A DNA stretch of 64,000 nt from Anaerococcus sp. Marseille-P3915 (GCF_900258475.1 NZ_LT984888.1:518639-582638); one strand, 5' to 3'. Counted from the first letter of the stretch, positions 25,892-37,189 are shown. Notes: a model not told the origin generated them from the sequence alone. A program made the numbers and translations.

Positions 25892-28222
25892 ATGAAAGAA
25901 ACATATAAAATAACACAAGAAAACTTAGCATTGGTGCCTTTAAGAGGCTACTGGGTAATGCCTACTACTATGCTTAATTTTGATTGCGCTAGGTCCATCT
26001 CAAAAAATGCTGTTGAAAATGCTAAGCTAAATAACGAAGATATATTTTTACTAAACCAAAAGGACATTTTCGATGACAATCCTAAGCAAGATGGCCTTTA
26101 CGAATATGGAATAGTTGCGACCATTAAGGAAACCTTCACCATGCCAAATGGCGAAATTAGAGTCTTTGTTCAGGCGAGAGGTGTAGGTAAGCTTGAAAAA
26201 TTAAAGGTTGCAGAAGGCTTTTTAAGAAGCGATGTCGAAGTTTACGAATACCTAGAAGAAAACCAGGAAGACACCGACACCCTACAAGCCCTCAAAAAAC
26301 TCCTCCTGGAAGATTTTAAGGAATATGTCTTAATTAACGAAGATATCATGGATGAGATATCCTATGGCATGGTAGAAGTTGAAAATTACCACAGACTAGT
26401 AGATTTAATTAGCTTTCACCTAGACCTTTCTCCAAAGGAATACTATCAGCTTTTAAGTGAGCTTGATATTACTGAAAGGATGAAATTTCTCCACAGGACA
26501 ATTGATAAGGAAATCGAGCTTAAAAACCTAGGTCTAGAAATCGAAAAGGAAGTAACTGACAATATAAACAAATCCCAAAAGGAATACTACCTCAGGGAGA
26601 AGATGGATGTTTTAAAGAAGGAACTCAACCAAACAACAGGTCAGGCAGAAAATGAAGTGGACGAATTCCGCCAAAAGATTGCAAAGATTAAGTTTGATAA
26701 GGAAAGCAAGAAATCCCTAAACAAAGACCTAGATAGGCTTGACTCCATACCAGAGATGAGCCCAGACTATGGGGTGATTATTTCTTACCTAGACTTTGTG
26801 GTAGGTCTACCTTGGAATAAAAAATCTAAGGAAAGCCTAGATATAAAAAAGGCAAGCACAATCCTTGATACAGACCACTACGGCCTTGAAGATGTCAAGG
26901 AAAGAATCTTAGAATCAATTGCCGTTAGGATTAAAAACAAGTCTGTAAAGGGGTCAATAATCTGTCTTGTAGGCCCTCCAGGAGTGGGTAAGACATCCAT
27001 TGCTAAGTCTGTAGCCCGTGCCCTAAACCGTGAATTTGTCTCAATGAGGCTGGGCGGTGTGACAGATGAATCAGAAATTAGAGGCCACAGGAGGACCTAT
27101 GTAGGAGCTATGGCAGGTAGGGTTCTTGCCAATATCAACAGGGTAGGGGTTAAAAATCCAGTCTTCCTCTTAGATGAGATTGATAAGTTAGGATCTGATT
27201 TTAGGGGTGATCCATCATCAGCCCTCCTTGAAGTCCTAGACCCTGAGCAAAATGATAAATTTATCGACCGCTACCTAGACATACCTTTTGACCTATCGGA
27301 TGTATTTTTCCTAACTACAGCCAATGACATCAACCAAATCCCAGATGCCCTCTACGATAGGCTTGAAATCATCGAGCTATCAGGCTACACCATGGGTGAG
27401 AAGATGAACATTGCCAAGAAATACCTCATAGCCAAGCAAATGAAAAATACAGGCCTAAGCGATGAAGAGCTTGCCCTATCAGACAATGTTATAGAAAAAA
27501 TCATTAAAAACTATACCAGAGAAGCAGGTGTTAGGGAGCTAGAAAGGCTAATTGGCAAGATTTGCCGTAGGGCAGTCAAGGAAATCCTAGAAGGTAAGAA
27601 GTCTGTCAGAGTTACTATGAATAATTACATCAAATACCTGGGCCGTGAGAAATTTATAGACGATCACATATCTAAGGAAGAAAAGATAGGCGTTGTAAAT
27701 GGCCTAGCTTGGACATCTGTGGGTGGTACTATGCTTACAGTTGAGGCCAATGTTATGGAAGGTAAAGGACATGTAGAATTTACAGGCTCTCTTGGAGATG
27801 TCATGAAAGAATCTGGCCAAGCAGCTATTGTCTACATCAGGTCAAATGCTGACAAGCTTGGTATTAAAGATAAGTTTTATGAAGATAAGGACATCCACGT
27901 CCACGTTCCAGAAGGGGCAACACCAAAAGATGGTCCATCAGCAGGTATAACCATGACCACAGCTATCACCTCTGCTCTCACAGGCAAGAAGGTGAGAAAT
28001 AACCTAGCCATGACAGGGGAGGTCACAATCACAGGTGATGTCCTAGCCATAGGCGGTCTTAAGGAAAAGGCCCTAGCAGCCTATTCTTATGGGGTCACAA
28101 ATGTGATTATTCCAAAGGATAACGAGAGAGATACAGAAGATATACCAAAGGAAATCAGGGATAAGATTAACTTCATCCCAGTTTCAAATGTCTCAGAAGT
28201 CATAGAAAGAGCCCTCATATGA
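25892..28222 (+). CDS. lon: ATP-dependent protease Lon
   Basis: LonA-type protease of 776 residues: N-terminal substrate-binding domain (about 1-200), coiled-coil linker, AAA+ module (Walker [10 protein letters not shown], Walker [21 protein letters not shown]) and C-terminal protease domain with catalytic Ser in KDGPSAG and Lys in [10 protein letters not shown]. It degrades misfolded and regulatory proteins in the cytoplasm. Its end overlaps engB by 4 bases. AAGGAAG lies upstream of the start. Confidence 0.97.
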   Translation: MKETYKITQENLALVPLRGYWVMPTTMLNFDCARSISKNAVENAKLNNEDIFLLNQKDIFDDNPKQDGLYEYGIVATIKETFTMPNGEIRVFVQARGVGKLEKLKVAEGFLRSDVEVYEYLEENQEDTDTLQALKKLLLEDFKEYVLINEDIMDEISYGMVEVENYHRLVDLISFHLDLSPKEYYQLLSELDITERMKFLHRTIDKEIELKNLGLEIEKEVTDNINKSQKEYYLREKMDVLKKELNQTTGQAENEVDEFRQKIAKIKFDKESKKSLNKDLDRLDSIPEMSPDYGVIISYLDFVVGLPWNKKSKESLDIKKASTILDTDHYGLEDVKERILESIAVRIKNKSVKGSIICLVGPPGVGKTSIAKSVARALNREFVSMRLGGVTDESEIRGHRRTYVGAMAGRVLANINRVGVKNPVFLLDEIDKLGSDFRGDPSSALLEVLDPEQNDKFIDRYLDIPFDLSDVFFLTTANDINQIPDALYDRLEIIELSGYTMGEKMNIAKKYLIAKQMKNTGLSDEELALSDNVIEKIIKNYTREAGVRELERLIGKICRRAVKEILEGKKSVRVTMNNYIKYLGREKFIDDHISKEEKIGVVNGLAWTSVGGTMLTVEANVMEGKGHVEFTGSLGDVMKESGQAAIVYIRSNADKLGIKDKFYEDKDIHVHVPEGATPKDGPSAGITMTTAITSALTGKKVRNNLAMTGEVTITGDVLAIGGLKEKALAAYSYGVTNVIIPKDNERDTEDIPKEIRDKINFIPVSNVSEVIERALI

Positions 28223-28806
28223 AGATAAAAGACATAGAATTAGAACAAGTTGCAGGTTTTAAGAGCCAGTGGCCAAATGATGATTTGGCAGAAATTGCCT
28301 TTGTAGGTAGGTCAAATGTCGGTAAGTCCTCCTTTATCAATTCCTTTTCAAATAGGAGGGCCATTGCCAAGACCAGTTCCAAACCAGGCAAGACCAGAAC
28401 AATCAATTTTTATAGGGTAAACAATGCCTTTAGGCTGGTAGACTTGCCAGGCTATGGCTATGCCAAGGTCTCCAAAGCCGAAAAGGCCAAGTGGGATAAA
28501 CTAATAAATGAATACCTCCACGAGAGGGAAAATCTCAAAGAGGTCTTCCTCTTGGTAGATATCCGCCATGAGCCAACAGCCCTGGATAAGCAAATGTATG
28601 ATTGGATCCTAGAATCAGGCTACATGGGCTTTGTTATCGCAACTAAGTTTGACAAGATCAAAAAGGGCCAGGTCCAAAAACACCTAAAACAAGTCCAAAA
28701 AACCCTAGGCATAGAAGATGAGGGCCTAATATTTGCCTACTCATCAGAAACCAAACACAATAAGGACGTCCTAGAAGAGCAAGTTGAAGTAATAATAAAT
28801 GCCTAG
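28219..28806 (+). CDS. engB: Ribosome biogenesis GTPase EngB/YsxC
   Basis: Small TRAFAC GTPase (195 residues) required for large ribosomal subunit assembly. G1 GRSNVGKSS, switch I Thr in KTRTINFY, G3 DLPGYG, G4 TKFDKI and a G5-like YSSE stretch are all present. Its coupling to lon is a common Firmicutes arrangement. Confidence 0.96.
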   Translation: MKIKDIELEQVAGFKSQWPNDDLAEIAFVGRSNVGKSSFINSFSNRRAIAKTSSKPGKTRTINFYRVNNAFRLVDLPGYGYAKVSKAEKAKWDKLINEYLHERENLKEVFLLVDIRHEPTALDKQMYDWILESGYMGFVIATKFDKIKKGQVQKHLKQVQKTLGIEDEGLIFAYSSETKHNKDVLEEQVEVIINA

Positions 28807-28890
28807 TTAGTAAAACTCATCTCAATTAGTGAATTGATGGGAGAATCCTACAAATGTGGGACAATTTAGAAAAATTATATAAAAAATCAA

Positions 28891-28914
28891 GAAGGCCACG
28901 GCCTTCTTTTTTTT
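28891..28914 (+). terminator. Rho-independent terminator after engB
   Basis: Stem GAAGGC/GCCTTC with a CACG loop, followed by eight T residues. A second, imperfect inverted repeat lies upstream at about 28815-28842 without a T tract. Confidence 0.88.
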
Positions 28915-28968
28915 GATTAAGGGGGGAGATTGGGTATAAATATAAAAAGTAAAGAGAAAGGAAATCTT

Positions 28969-29343
28969 ATGGCTAGAAATTTATCTAATAAACAAAAAAA
29001 TACATATTTAGGACTTATGGTTATCATGTACATCTTGATGGTCGGTGTAGTTTATGAAGTTAGGGTCTATGATACTTGGTACCTATTTGTAGCCACCCTA
29101 GTTTGGTCACTTATAGCTTTATTTTATCAAAAAAGCCTAGGAATCAAATTTAATAAGGAAGCAAATTATTATTTAGAAAGCATTGATAAAAAGTATAAGT
29201 ATCTATTTTATGGGTCATTTGCCCTCATGGGTCTTGCTATCTCATTTTCTGTAAGCTTGAGCATTAAATTTTTAAACTTATTTGCAATAGCTGCGTCTTA
29301 CCAGCTTTATATGACCAAAAAGATGCTTGATTATGCATATTAA
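28969..29343 (+). CDS. Small membrane protein of unknown function
   Basis: A 124-residue protein. The ATG at 28969 is preferred to an upstream in-frame TTG because AAAGGA lies 6 bases before it. There are three to four hydrophobic segments (about 12-32, 38-58, and 78-110 as one or two helices) joined by short loops. No family was recognised. It stands alone between two terminators. Confidence 0.65.
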   Translation: MARNLSNKQKNTYLGLMVIMYILMVGVVYEVRVYDTWYLFVATLVWSLIALFYQKSLGIKFNKEANYYLESIDKKYKYLFYGSFALMGLAISFSVSLSIKFLNLFAIAASYQLYMTKKMLDYAY

Positions 29344-29377
29344 AAAGTAGGTGATTTTAATCTCACCTACTTTTTTT
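29342..29377. terminator. Bidirectional terminator between the small membrane gene and the anti-sigma gene
   Basis: Stem AAAAAGTAGGTGA with its complement and an 8-base loop, flanked by A and T runs on the two sides, suits two converging genes. Confidence 0.9.
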
Positions 29378-29382
29378 GATGT

Positions 29383-30369
29383 TTATTTTGCTGAAAGAGT
29401 AAATTCTTCCACCTTTTCGTAGTTACCGTCTGTTAGTCTGCCGGAGTTTTCATTTATTTTTGATCTTGATAGGCTAAAGTCTATTTCCCTGCCATCTTTT
29501 ATCTCATCTAAGCTAAGGTCTGAGAAGTCTTTATTGTAGATAAAGGTAAATACTCCATCAGAAACTGTCCTTAGGTCAAGTTCGATTTTTTTGCCGTCCT
29601 TGTCGACTCCTTCAAGTTCGTAAACATAATCTGGATCAAGACCTTCAATTATAGCGGTCATGGTGATTGGGTTTAGCTTCATTAGTCTGATACTTCCCCC
29701 ATTTTCAAGCTTGTAATCCTTGGCTAGGACTTTATTTTCCTTATTAACTATATTTGAGCTTGCTTTGATTGATACAACCTCGCTAGCTGTTCCGTTTGAT
29801 ATATATAGGTCAATATCAGCCTGGTCTAATTCAGGAAAAACCTTATCAAAATCGGTCATTGATTCTGAAACAAAGGCCTTGCCATCGTCTGACATTCCTT
29901 TTGATCCACTTGAACCCCAAGCCTTGTAAGTCTCGCCTTTTATTACAACTTTGTAGATACTTGCTGTTTCATTTGATTCTTCTATGCTTTTTCCTTTTGG
30001 ATCCATAAGAATAGTTGAGTAAATCTTGTTATCTTCGATTACAAGATTTTCAAGAACGATAGATTGATTACCTATTTCTATTGGCTTGTGAAGTTCTGTT
30101 ACATATTTATAGGACTCAGGGCTTGCCCCGATTGTTTCCATCATGGTGACCTTTATGTCTGTGAAGGCCTTGGAAACTTGTGCCCTTACAGGAGGAACGG
30201 TAAGGCCTGCCGCAAGAAGGAGAGCTGCTGCCACTGCTATATATTTTTTCTTTGAATTTTTCTTATAAGATTTTGCCATTTTATATAAAGACTCCTTTTC
30301 TATATCATTTAATTTATACTCTTCGCTTTCAAATTCTAAATTATTAATTTCATCATAAACATTTTTCAT
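29383..30369 (-). CDS. DUF4179-like membrane-anchored anti-sigma factor
   Basis: A 328-residue protein with a short cytoplasmic N-terminal region (about 1-42, acidic then Lys-rich), one transmembrane helix (about 43-62, IAVAAALLLAAGLTVPP) and a large external domain, the DUF4179/RsiV-like plan. It would hold the ECF sigma factor encoded immediately upstream and release it on an external signal. The two genes overlap by 17 bases on the same strand. The stress sensed cannot be inferred. Confidence 0.8.
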   Translation of the reverse strand: MKNVYDEINNLEFESEEYKLNDIEKESLYKMAKSYKKNSKKKYIAVAAALLLAAGLTVPPVRAQVSKAFTDIKVTMMETIGASPESYKYVTELHKPIEIGNQSIVLENLVIEDNKIYSTILMDPKGKSIEESNETASIYKVVIKGETYKAWGSSGSKGMSDDGKAFVSESMTDFDKVFPELDQADIDLYISNGTASEVVSIKASSNIVNKENKVLAKDYKLENGGSIRLMKLNPITMTAIIEGLDPDYVYELEGVDKDGKKIELDLRTVSDGVFTFIYNKDFSDLSLDEIKDGREIDFSLSRSKINENSGRLTDGNYEKVEEFTLSAK

Positions 30370-30877
30370 TTTGAATCTCCTTCCTTATTTTTTTCTTACC
30401 TCTTGAAACTCTGTTGTAGAGATTTGCCTTTGATATGTCGTAGATTTTAGCCACTTCGTCGTAGGAGAAGCCCTCTATAAATAATTTCCTAAAAATTTCT
30501 CTATCCCTTTCATCAAGGACCTTAAGAATTTCATCTGTATTATCTAGGTAAATCTCATCATCATCTTCTAGATAATTTGAGATTTCATCTAAATTTACGC
30601 TTTTATGCCTTATTTCCTTTCTTAGGGCATCGATGGCCTTGTATCTAGCCACACCTGCGCACCAATTCTTAAAGGATGACTTTTCTGGGTCAAAGGATCC
30701 TATATTATCCCAGACTGCTAGGACTGCTTCATTTAAGACTTCCATCCTCAGATTATCATTAAAGGTCAAGACCTTGTAGATAGATGCTTTCATTACCGGG
30801 CCGTAGGTGTCGATGAAGATTCTAAGGTACTTTTCGTTTTTATTTTTAATTCCCTTTATTATTTTTAAATCATCCAT
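30353..30877 (-). CDS. ECF-type RNA polymerase sigma factor
   Basis: Sigma-70 family protein of about 174 residues with region 2 (FIDTYGPVMKASIYKVL, AVLAVWDNIGSF, SFKNWCAGVARYKAIDALRKE) and region 4 (DEREIFRKLFIEGFSYDEVAKIYDISKANLYNRVSRGKKKI). The start at 30877 is 5 bases from AAGGAGG; the ATG at 30880 would be only 2 bases away. It is partnered with the downstream anti-sigma factor. A 12-bp palindrome (AAACAATTGTTT, 30939-30950) lies upstream and may be a regulatory site. Confidence 0.88.
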   Translation of the reverse strand: MDDLKIIKGIKNKNEKYLRIFIDTYGPVMKASIYKVLTFNDNLRMEVLNEAVLAVWDNIGSFDPEKSSFKNWCAGVARYKAIDALRKEIRHKSVNLDEISNYLEDDDEIYLDNTDEILKVLDERDREIFRKLFIEGFSYDEVAKIYDISKANLYNRVSRGKKKIRKEIQNEKCL

Positions 30878-30970
30878 CATTGCCTCCTTCACCTATATAT
30901 TCGTACTAACCTTGCCTTTTCTATCATGATTTGTAAAAAAACAATTGTTTATTTATTCTACCTGCCTTAT

Positions 30971-30996
30971 AAATTTATGCATTTAAGCATAAATTT
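30971..30996. promoter_or_regulatory. Perfect inverted repeat upstream of the flavoreductase promoter
   Basis: AAATTTATGC, six bases, then the exact complement GCATAAATTT. It lies 53 bases before the -35 of the flavoreductase gene and about 95 bases before the sigma factor gene, so it could serve either as an operator. Confidence 0.6.
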
Positions 30997-31048
30997 AGGG
31001 TTTTATTAAATATTTATAAAAAATGCTTTAACTAATTATTTCAAAGCC

Positions 31049-31077
31049 TTGCACAAAAAGTAAATCTTTACTATAAT
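31049..31077 (+). promoter_or_regulatory. Sigma-A promoter of the flavoreductase lipoprotein gene
   Basis: TTGCAC, a 17-base spacer and a perfect TATAAT, ending 29 bases before the start codon. The 12-mer TTTAACTAATTA lies 10 bases upstream of the -35 (31027-31038). Confidence 0.85.
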
Positions 31078-31106
31078 ATTAGCATAATACATATAAAGGA
31101 GACAAT

Positions 31107-32897
31107 ATGAATAAAAGTAAAACGTTAGCATTATTGTTATCACTATCTATGCTTTTTTCTGCTTGTGGATCTAACACAGCTGATAAGAAGGCAGGAGATA
31201 ATCAAGATACTAAGGTAGAAGAGAGTGCAGGTAAGGAAACTGGAGAAGGAACTGCAGCAGGTATGAATGGAGACCTAAAGGCTGTTGTTACATTCGATGG
31301 AGATAAGATTGCAAAAATCGACCTTACTCACGAAGAGACAGAAGGTCTTGGAGATAAGGCAGCTGACAAGCTTGTTGAAGAAATCATAGCTAATAACTCT
31401 ATCAATGTAGATACAGTTTCAGGTGCTACAGTTACATCTACTGCCCTTATAGAAGCTGTTAAGGCTGCTATAGAAGCAAGCGGTAGGGATGTTAAAAACT
31501 ACGAAGGCCAAGTTGAAAAGGCCAAGGGCGAAACTACAGAAAAAGATGTAGACGTAGTAGTAGTCGGTGGTGGTGGTGCAGGTTTTGCAGCAGCAGTATC
31601 TGCCAAGGAAGCAGGAGCAAATGTAGTCCTACTTGAAAAACTATCAGCAGTTGGTGGTAATACCCTAATTTCTGGTGGTGAATACGCAGCCCCAGCCAAT
31701 GAACTTCAAGAAAAAGAAGGCATCGAAGATAGTAAGGAAAAATTTGCAGAAGACGTAGAAAAAGCTGGTGGTAACCCAGAATTAATCAAGGTCCTAGCAG
31801 ATAAGGCTACAGAAGATGCTTACTGGTTAAGAGATGACATAGGAGTTAAGTGGTTAGATTCACTAATGTTCTTTGGTGGTCATTCAGTAAAAAGATCTCT
31901 AATACCAGCAGCCCACACAGGTAATGAGCTAATCAAAAATTATACAAAAAAATGCCAAGAGCTTGGCATAGAAGTAATTACAGAAGCAGACGTAAAAGAA
32001 ATCTTATCTAAAGACGGCAAGGTTTGCGGAGTTAAGGCTGAGACAAAAGATGGCGAACTTCTTGTAAATGCTAAGTCAGTAGTCCTAGCAAGTGGTGGTT
32101 TTGGTGCAAATGCTGAAATGTGCTACGAAAATGACAAGGAAGTTGATGAACACGTTCTATCAACAAACTCACCAGGAGCAACAGGCGATGGAATCGTCAT
32201 GGCAGAAAAACTTGGTGCAGACACAGTAGATATGGATAAGATTCAACTTTACCCAGTATGTGACGTAGAAACAGGAAAACTTCTATACTGCGGAGACACA
32301 AGACTTGTAGGTGGAGCCCTTTTAGTAAATAAAGAAGGTAAGAGATTTGTAGAAGAGCTAGGCACAAGAAGAGAAATCTCAATGGCAATCAAGGCTCAAA
32401 CAGACTATGTAGGCTATGTTCTTTGGGATGAAACATCAAACGAAAAGACAGGCACCATGGCATCAAACCCAGAAGAAGCAAAATCACTCTTTGACCGAGG
32501 CCTAATGGTAAAAGCTGACACTCTAGAAGAATTAGCAGAGCATTTTGGCATAGACAAGGATGCCCTACTAGAAACAGTAAAAACCTTCAACGAAAACTCA
32601 GCCAAAGAAGAAGACCCAGACTTCAACCTAAGAATGTTAGGCTGGCAAGTAAAGGATGCGCCATTCTACATGATGAAGGCAGCTCCAGCAGTTCACCACA
32701 CAATGGGTGGTCTAAAAATCAACACAGAAGCAAAAGTCCTAAACAAAGACGGAGAATGGATAGAAGGCCTATACGCTGCAGGCGAAGTAACAGGCGGTAT
32801 CCACGGCGAAAACAGACTAGGATCTGTAGCAATGGCAGACATCACAGTATTTGGTAAAATAGCAGGCGAAAACGCAGCAGCAAATGCCAAAAATTAA
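31107..32897 (+). CDS. FMN-binding flavocytochrome-c-like fumarate/urocanate reductase, lipoprotein
   Basis: A 596-residue exported reductase. The lipobox LFSAC puts the lipidated Cys at residue 20. An FMN-binding domain (about 50-125) carries the flavinylation motif SGAT (105-108), where ApbE attaches FMN to Thr108. A fumarate-reductase-type FAD domain follows (VVVVGGGGAGFAAAVSAKEAG, GGNTLISGGEY, LASGGFGAN, HHTMGGLKI, LYAAGEVTGGIHGENRLG). No haem-binding CXXCH is present. It is likely to be the terminal enzyme of an extracellular flavin-based respiratory route that reduces fumarate, urocanate or a related enoate. The gene is monocistronic, with a strong promoter and a terminator. Confidence 0.9.
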   Translation: MNKSKTLALLLSLSMLFSACGSNTADKKAGDNQDTKVEESAGKETGEGTAAGMNGDLKAVVTFDGDKIAKIDLTHEETEGLGDKAADKLVEEIIANNSINVDTVSGATVTSTALIEAVKAAIEASGRDVKNYEGQVEKAKGETTEKDVDVVVVGGGGAGFAAAVSAKEAGANVVLLEKLSAVGGNTLISGGEYAAPANELQEKEGIEDSKEKFAEDVEKAGGNPELIKVLADKATEDAYWLRDDIGVKWLDSLMFFGGHSVKRSLIPAAHTGNELIKNYTKKCQELGIEVITEADVKEILSKDGKVCGVKAETKDGELLVNAKSVVLASGGFGANAEMCYENDKEVDEHVLSTNSPGATGDGIVMAEKLGADTVDMDKIQLYPVCDVETGKLLYCGDTRLVGGALLVNKEGKRFVEELGTRREISMAIKAQTDYVGYVLWDETSNEKTGTMASNPEEAKSLFDRGLMVKADTLEELAEHFGIDKDALLETVKTFNENSAKEEDPDFNLRMLGWQVKDAPFYMMKAAPAVHHTMGGLKINTEAKVLNKDGEWIEGLYAAGEVTGGIHGENRLGSVAMADITVFGKIAGENAAANAKN

Positions 32898-32908
32898 GAA
32901 ATATCAAG

Positions 32909-32935
32909 AGAAGTCCCTCGGGGCTTCTTTTTTTG
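32909..32935 (+). terminator. Rho-independent terminator after the flavoreductase gene
   Basis: Stem GAAGTCC/GGGCTTC (one wobble) with a tight CTCG-type loop, followed by a T tract. Confidence 0.88.
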
Positions 32936-33038
32936 TTAAATCAATTAAGATAAGCCTGTAAAGATTGCAAAAAATTGTTTAACTAATTAGCCTTATAGGT
33001 ATATATAAGATAGGATTAAGAATAAAGTTGGAGGAATT

Positions 33039-34070
33039 ATGATAAATACAGAAGTTAGAAATAAAGTCGGACTGATATACCTAGATAGGCCAGAGACCCT
33101 CAATGCCATAAATGGTCAAATGGTCGATGAAATATATGAAGCTCTTAAGAAATTTGAAGAAGATAAGGATATAAGGGCAATCCTTTTTGATTCTCATGCA
33201 GAAAAGGGCCTATCAGCAGGTGGAGACCTAAAAGAAATTTACTATAATTATCTTACAAATGATGACACACCTAAGAAGGAAGAATTTTTCAAAAAGGAAT
33301 TTGACCTTAATAAATACATCATGGATTATCCAAAGCCAATCGTAAGCCACTGGTTCGGCATCACAATGGGCGGGGGAATTGGTCTTACCATCCATTCTGA
33401 CCTAATCATAGCAGATGAAACAACAAACTGGGCCATGCCAGAAACAAGCTTAGGCTTTGTGCCAGATGTATCTGTAGGCTACTATATATCAAGGCTTGAC
33501 AGGGCCCTTGGCCAATATGTCGGCCTAATAGGATCAAGGCTATATCCAATAGATTTGGTAAAAAACGACCTTGCCCACATCCTAATAAATCATAAAGATT
33601 ATCAAGAGATTTTAGAAATAATAGTAAGATTATCAGAAACAAGCGAAGATTTAATAGGGGACATAAAGAATGAAATTTCAGGCTTTGCCATAAAAGAAGG
33701 CGCCAGCCCAAATATAGAAAATGCGGCCAAGATAAAGGCCCACTTCGCTAAGGATTCTGTAGAAGAAATTGTAAAAAGCCTAAAAGAAGCTGATGATGAT
33801 TTTGCACGAGAAAGCTTAGAAGCCCTAGAATCAAGAGACCCCTTCATGGTTAAGGTCCAATTTGAAAAATATTTCCTAGGAAAAAAATTAACCCGCAAGC
33901 AAACAATCGACCTAGACCTAGATATAATCAGATACGGCCTAAAGACAGGCGCTATCAAAGAAGGCATCAGGGCCAAGCTTATAGATAAGGACAATAAGGC
34001 AGCTTGGCCTGTATCAAGCTTTGCTGATGTGGATGAAAGAGAAGTAAAGGCCCTTCTAAAAATTAAGTAG
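33039..34070 (+). CDS. Enoyl-CoA hydratase/isomerase family, 3-hydroxyisobutyryl-CoA hydrolase-like
   Basis: A crotonase-fold protein of 343 residues, the length of the 3-hydroxyisobutyryl-CoA hydrolase (ECH_2) branch. The oxyanion-hole segments are SAGGDLKEIY (about 60-69) and GITMGGGIGL (about 106-115); MPETSLGFVPDVSVGYYISRL matches the catalytic Glu and the branch-specific FPDVG-like region. It could hydrolyse a short 3-hydroxyacyl-CoA; no valine-degradation gene is nearby, so the substrate is open. TTTAACTAATTA at 32978-32989 is shared with the flavoreductase promoter. Confidence 0.82.
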   Translation: MINTEVRNKVGLIYLDRPETLNAINGQMVDEIYEALKKFEEDKDIRAILFDSHAEKGLSAGGDLKEIYYNYLTNDDTPKKEEFFKKEFDLNKYIMDYPKPIVSHWFGITMGGGIGLTIHSDLIIADETTNWAMPETSLGFVPDVSVGYYISRLDRALGQYVGLIGSRLYPIDLVKNDLAHILINHKDYQEILEIIVRLSETSEDLIGDIKNEISGFAIKEGASPNIENAAKIKAHFAKDSVEEIVKSLKEADDDFARESLEALESRDPFMVKVQFEKYFLGKKLTRKQTIDLDLDIIRYGLKTGAIKEGIRAKLIDKDNKAAWPVSSFADVDEREVKALLKIK

Positions 34071-34076
34071 ATAAGA

Positions 34077-34104
34077 AAAAGCGAGGAATTAAATCCTCGC
34101 TTTT
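34077..34104. terminator. Bidirectional terminator between the crotonase-fold gene and the superoxide reductase gene
   Basis: Stem AAAAGCGAGGA with its exact complement and a 6-base loop, bounded by A and T runs on opposite sides. Confidence 0.85.
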
Positions 34105-34116
34105 AATGTTATATAA

Positions 34117-34470
34117 TTAAGCTTCTATAGAGTTTTCCCATAGGCCGTGGATATTGCAGTAGCTTAGGGCGTAAACTTCGCCAGATTTTTCTGTTTGGAT
34201 GCTTACTTCTACTTCTGGAATTGAGAAGACTTCATCTTCACCATGAGCCTTAAATTCATAAGAACCAACTTCAATTGGGAATTTAGCTCCTTCAGCCTTG
34301 AAGAATACCTTAATCCATGCGATATGGTGTTCAAGTGTATTTGGATGGGCAATTTCTTCGCCTACAAATGCCTTGATGTGAAGTAGGTTGCCTTCTCTTT
34401 TAGCTTCTAGAAAAGGAACGTGTTTTTCAGCTTTCCAATCTGCAGTTTGAACTGTTTCAGTTAATTTCAT
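34117..34470 (-). CDS. Superoxide reductase (neelaredoxin/class II desulfoferrodoxin)
   Basis: A 117-residue enzyme that reduces superoxide to peroxide without releasing oxygen, a hallmark of anaerobes. The start at 34470 is preferred because GGAGG lies 5 bases upstream, inside a longer in-frame extension. Iron ligands of the Fe(His)4Cys centre are visible as His17 (EKHVPF), His42 and His48 (HPNTLEHH), Cys105 and His108 (YCNIHGLWE). There is no N-terminal desulforedoxin Cys4 domain. Confidence 0.93.
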   Translation of the reverse strand: MKLTETVQTADWKAEKHVPFLEAKREGNLLHIKAFVGEEIAHPNTLEHHIAWIKVFFKAEGAKFPIEVGSYEFKAHGEDEVFSIPEVEVSIQTEKSGEVYALSYCNIHGLWENSIEA

Positions 34471-34667
34471 ATTATCCTCCATAAATTTACGTAATATCGT
34501 GTATTAAATATATACCCTTGCAGATAATTTGTAAACATAAAATTTGCATAAAAATATAATTAAACACCACATAGATTTTTGTGCTATAATATAGGTAAGT
34601 CGTAAATAAAATTATGAAGGATTTAAAATTATTAATAGACTATAGCTAATCAACAAAGGAGGCAAGC

Positions 34668-35096
34668 GTGGATAGGTTAAAAGAATTAAAGGAAGCAAAG
34701 GTGGCCGCAGAGGCTGTGATTGACAAAATTGACCAAGCTATAAAGCAATTAAATTCTGCCTCAAATTGGGGTATCCTTGACCTTTTGGGAGGAGATTTTA
34801 TTCCAAGCCTCGTAAAAAGAAATAAGATAGGCAAGGCAAATGATATTTTAAAGGACCTGCCAAAAAATTTAGAATCTTTAAATAAAGAGCTTAGCGATGT
34901 AGGTATAAGCTTGCCAAAAGGCGTGCCAGATAGGCTATCAGATGAGCTTTTTGACACAATCTTTGACAATATCTTCACCGATATCAGAGTCCAAGGGGAG
35001 ATAAAAGAAAATTTACTGGCTCTCAAAGAACTTAGGCATACTGTAGGAAAAATATCCGATAAATTAGATGAGCAAATCGCTGATTTAGAAAGTTAG
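34668..35096 (+). CDS. Conserved hypothetical helical protein
   Basis: A 142-residue protein starting at GTG behind a good AAAGGAGG box. It is predicted as mostly alpha-helical and charged: an N-terminal coiled-coil (about 1-30), a central SNWGILDLLGGDFIPSL element (about 41-56) that looks conserved in type, and a C-terminal coiled coil (about 105-142). No membrane or signal segment is present and no function was recognised. It is 10 bases upstream of the nicotinamidase-like gene and probably shares its message. Confidence 0.65.
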   Translation: MDRLKELKEAKVAAEAVIDKIDQAIKQLNSASNWGILDLLGGDFIPSLVKRNKIGKANDILKDLPKNLESLNKELSDVGISLPKGVPDRLSDELFDTIFDNIFTDIRVQGEIKENLLALKELRHTVGKISDKLDEQIADLES

Positions 35097-35106
35097 GAGA
35101 TAAAAA

Positions 35107-35628
35107 ATGAAAGTACTAATAGTAGTGGATTTACAAAATGATTTTATAGATGGGGCCCTAGGCAATGCTGGCAATGACGCGATAGTTGATCCGATTGATA
35201 AGCTAGTAGAAAATTTTGATGGGGAAGTTATCTTTACAAGAGATACCCACGATGATGATTACCTAGCTAGCCTTGAAGGCAAGCACCTTCCTGTAACCCA
35301 CTGCATAAGGGGGACTAGCGGCTGGCAAGTAAGAATTGACACCAGGGGCAAAAAAATCATAGATAAGCCATCCTTCGGCTCTTATGAGCTTGTGGAATAT
35401 CTAGAAGACTTAAACAAAAAAGAAAAAATTGACCAGATTTATATGGTTGGAATATGCACAGATATTTGCGTGATTTCCAATGCCCTAATGATTAAAAACG
35501 CCCTTCTTGACACAGAAGTCACTGTAATAGAAGACCTCTGCAAGGCTACAAGCAAAGCGGCCCACCAAACAGCCATAGCTGCTATGAAGTCTTGTCAGGT
35601 CAATATAATAAAATCCAAAGAACTTTAA
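35107..35628 (+). CDS. Nicotinamidase-like cysteine hydrolase
   Basis: Isochorismatase-fold enzyme (173 residues) close to nicotinamidase (PncA). The triad is Asp8 (VVDLQNDF), Lys87 (IDKPSFGS) and Cys121 (GICTDICV). Unlike the other isochorismatase-like gene in the window it has a DTHDD stretch (Asp46, His48) and GKHLPVTH, resembling the metal site of nicotinamidases. It would convert nicotinamide to nicotinate for NAD salvage. Confidence 0.82.
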   Translation: MKVLIVVDLQNDFIDGALGNAGNDAIVDPIDKLVENFDGEVIFTRDTHDDDYLASLEGKHLPVTHCIRGTSGWQVRIDTRGKKIIDKPSFGSYELVEYLEDLNKKEKIDQIYMVGICTDICVISNALMIKNALLDTEVTVIEDLCKATSKAAHQTAIAAMKSCQVNIIKSKEL

Positions 35629-35640
35629 AAATAATATTAT

Positions 35641-35675
35641 AAAAGCTTAAGCGAAAAAATCCTGCTAAAGCTTTT
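35641..35675 (+). terminator. Possible terminator after the nicotinamidase-like gene
   Basis: AAAAGCTTAAGC and GCTAAAGCTTTT pair over 12 bases with one mismatch around an 11-base loop. The following T run is short, so efficiency is uncertain. Confidence 0.5.
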
Positions 35676-35725
35676 AATTATATGATTTTTAGATCCTTTA
35701 ATTGGGTATTTTTATAATAAGATAG

Positions 35726-37188
<1,463 letters not shown>

Positions 37189-37189
<1 letters not shown>

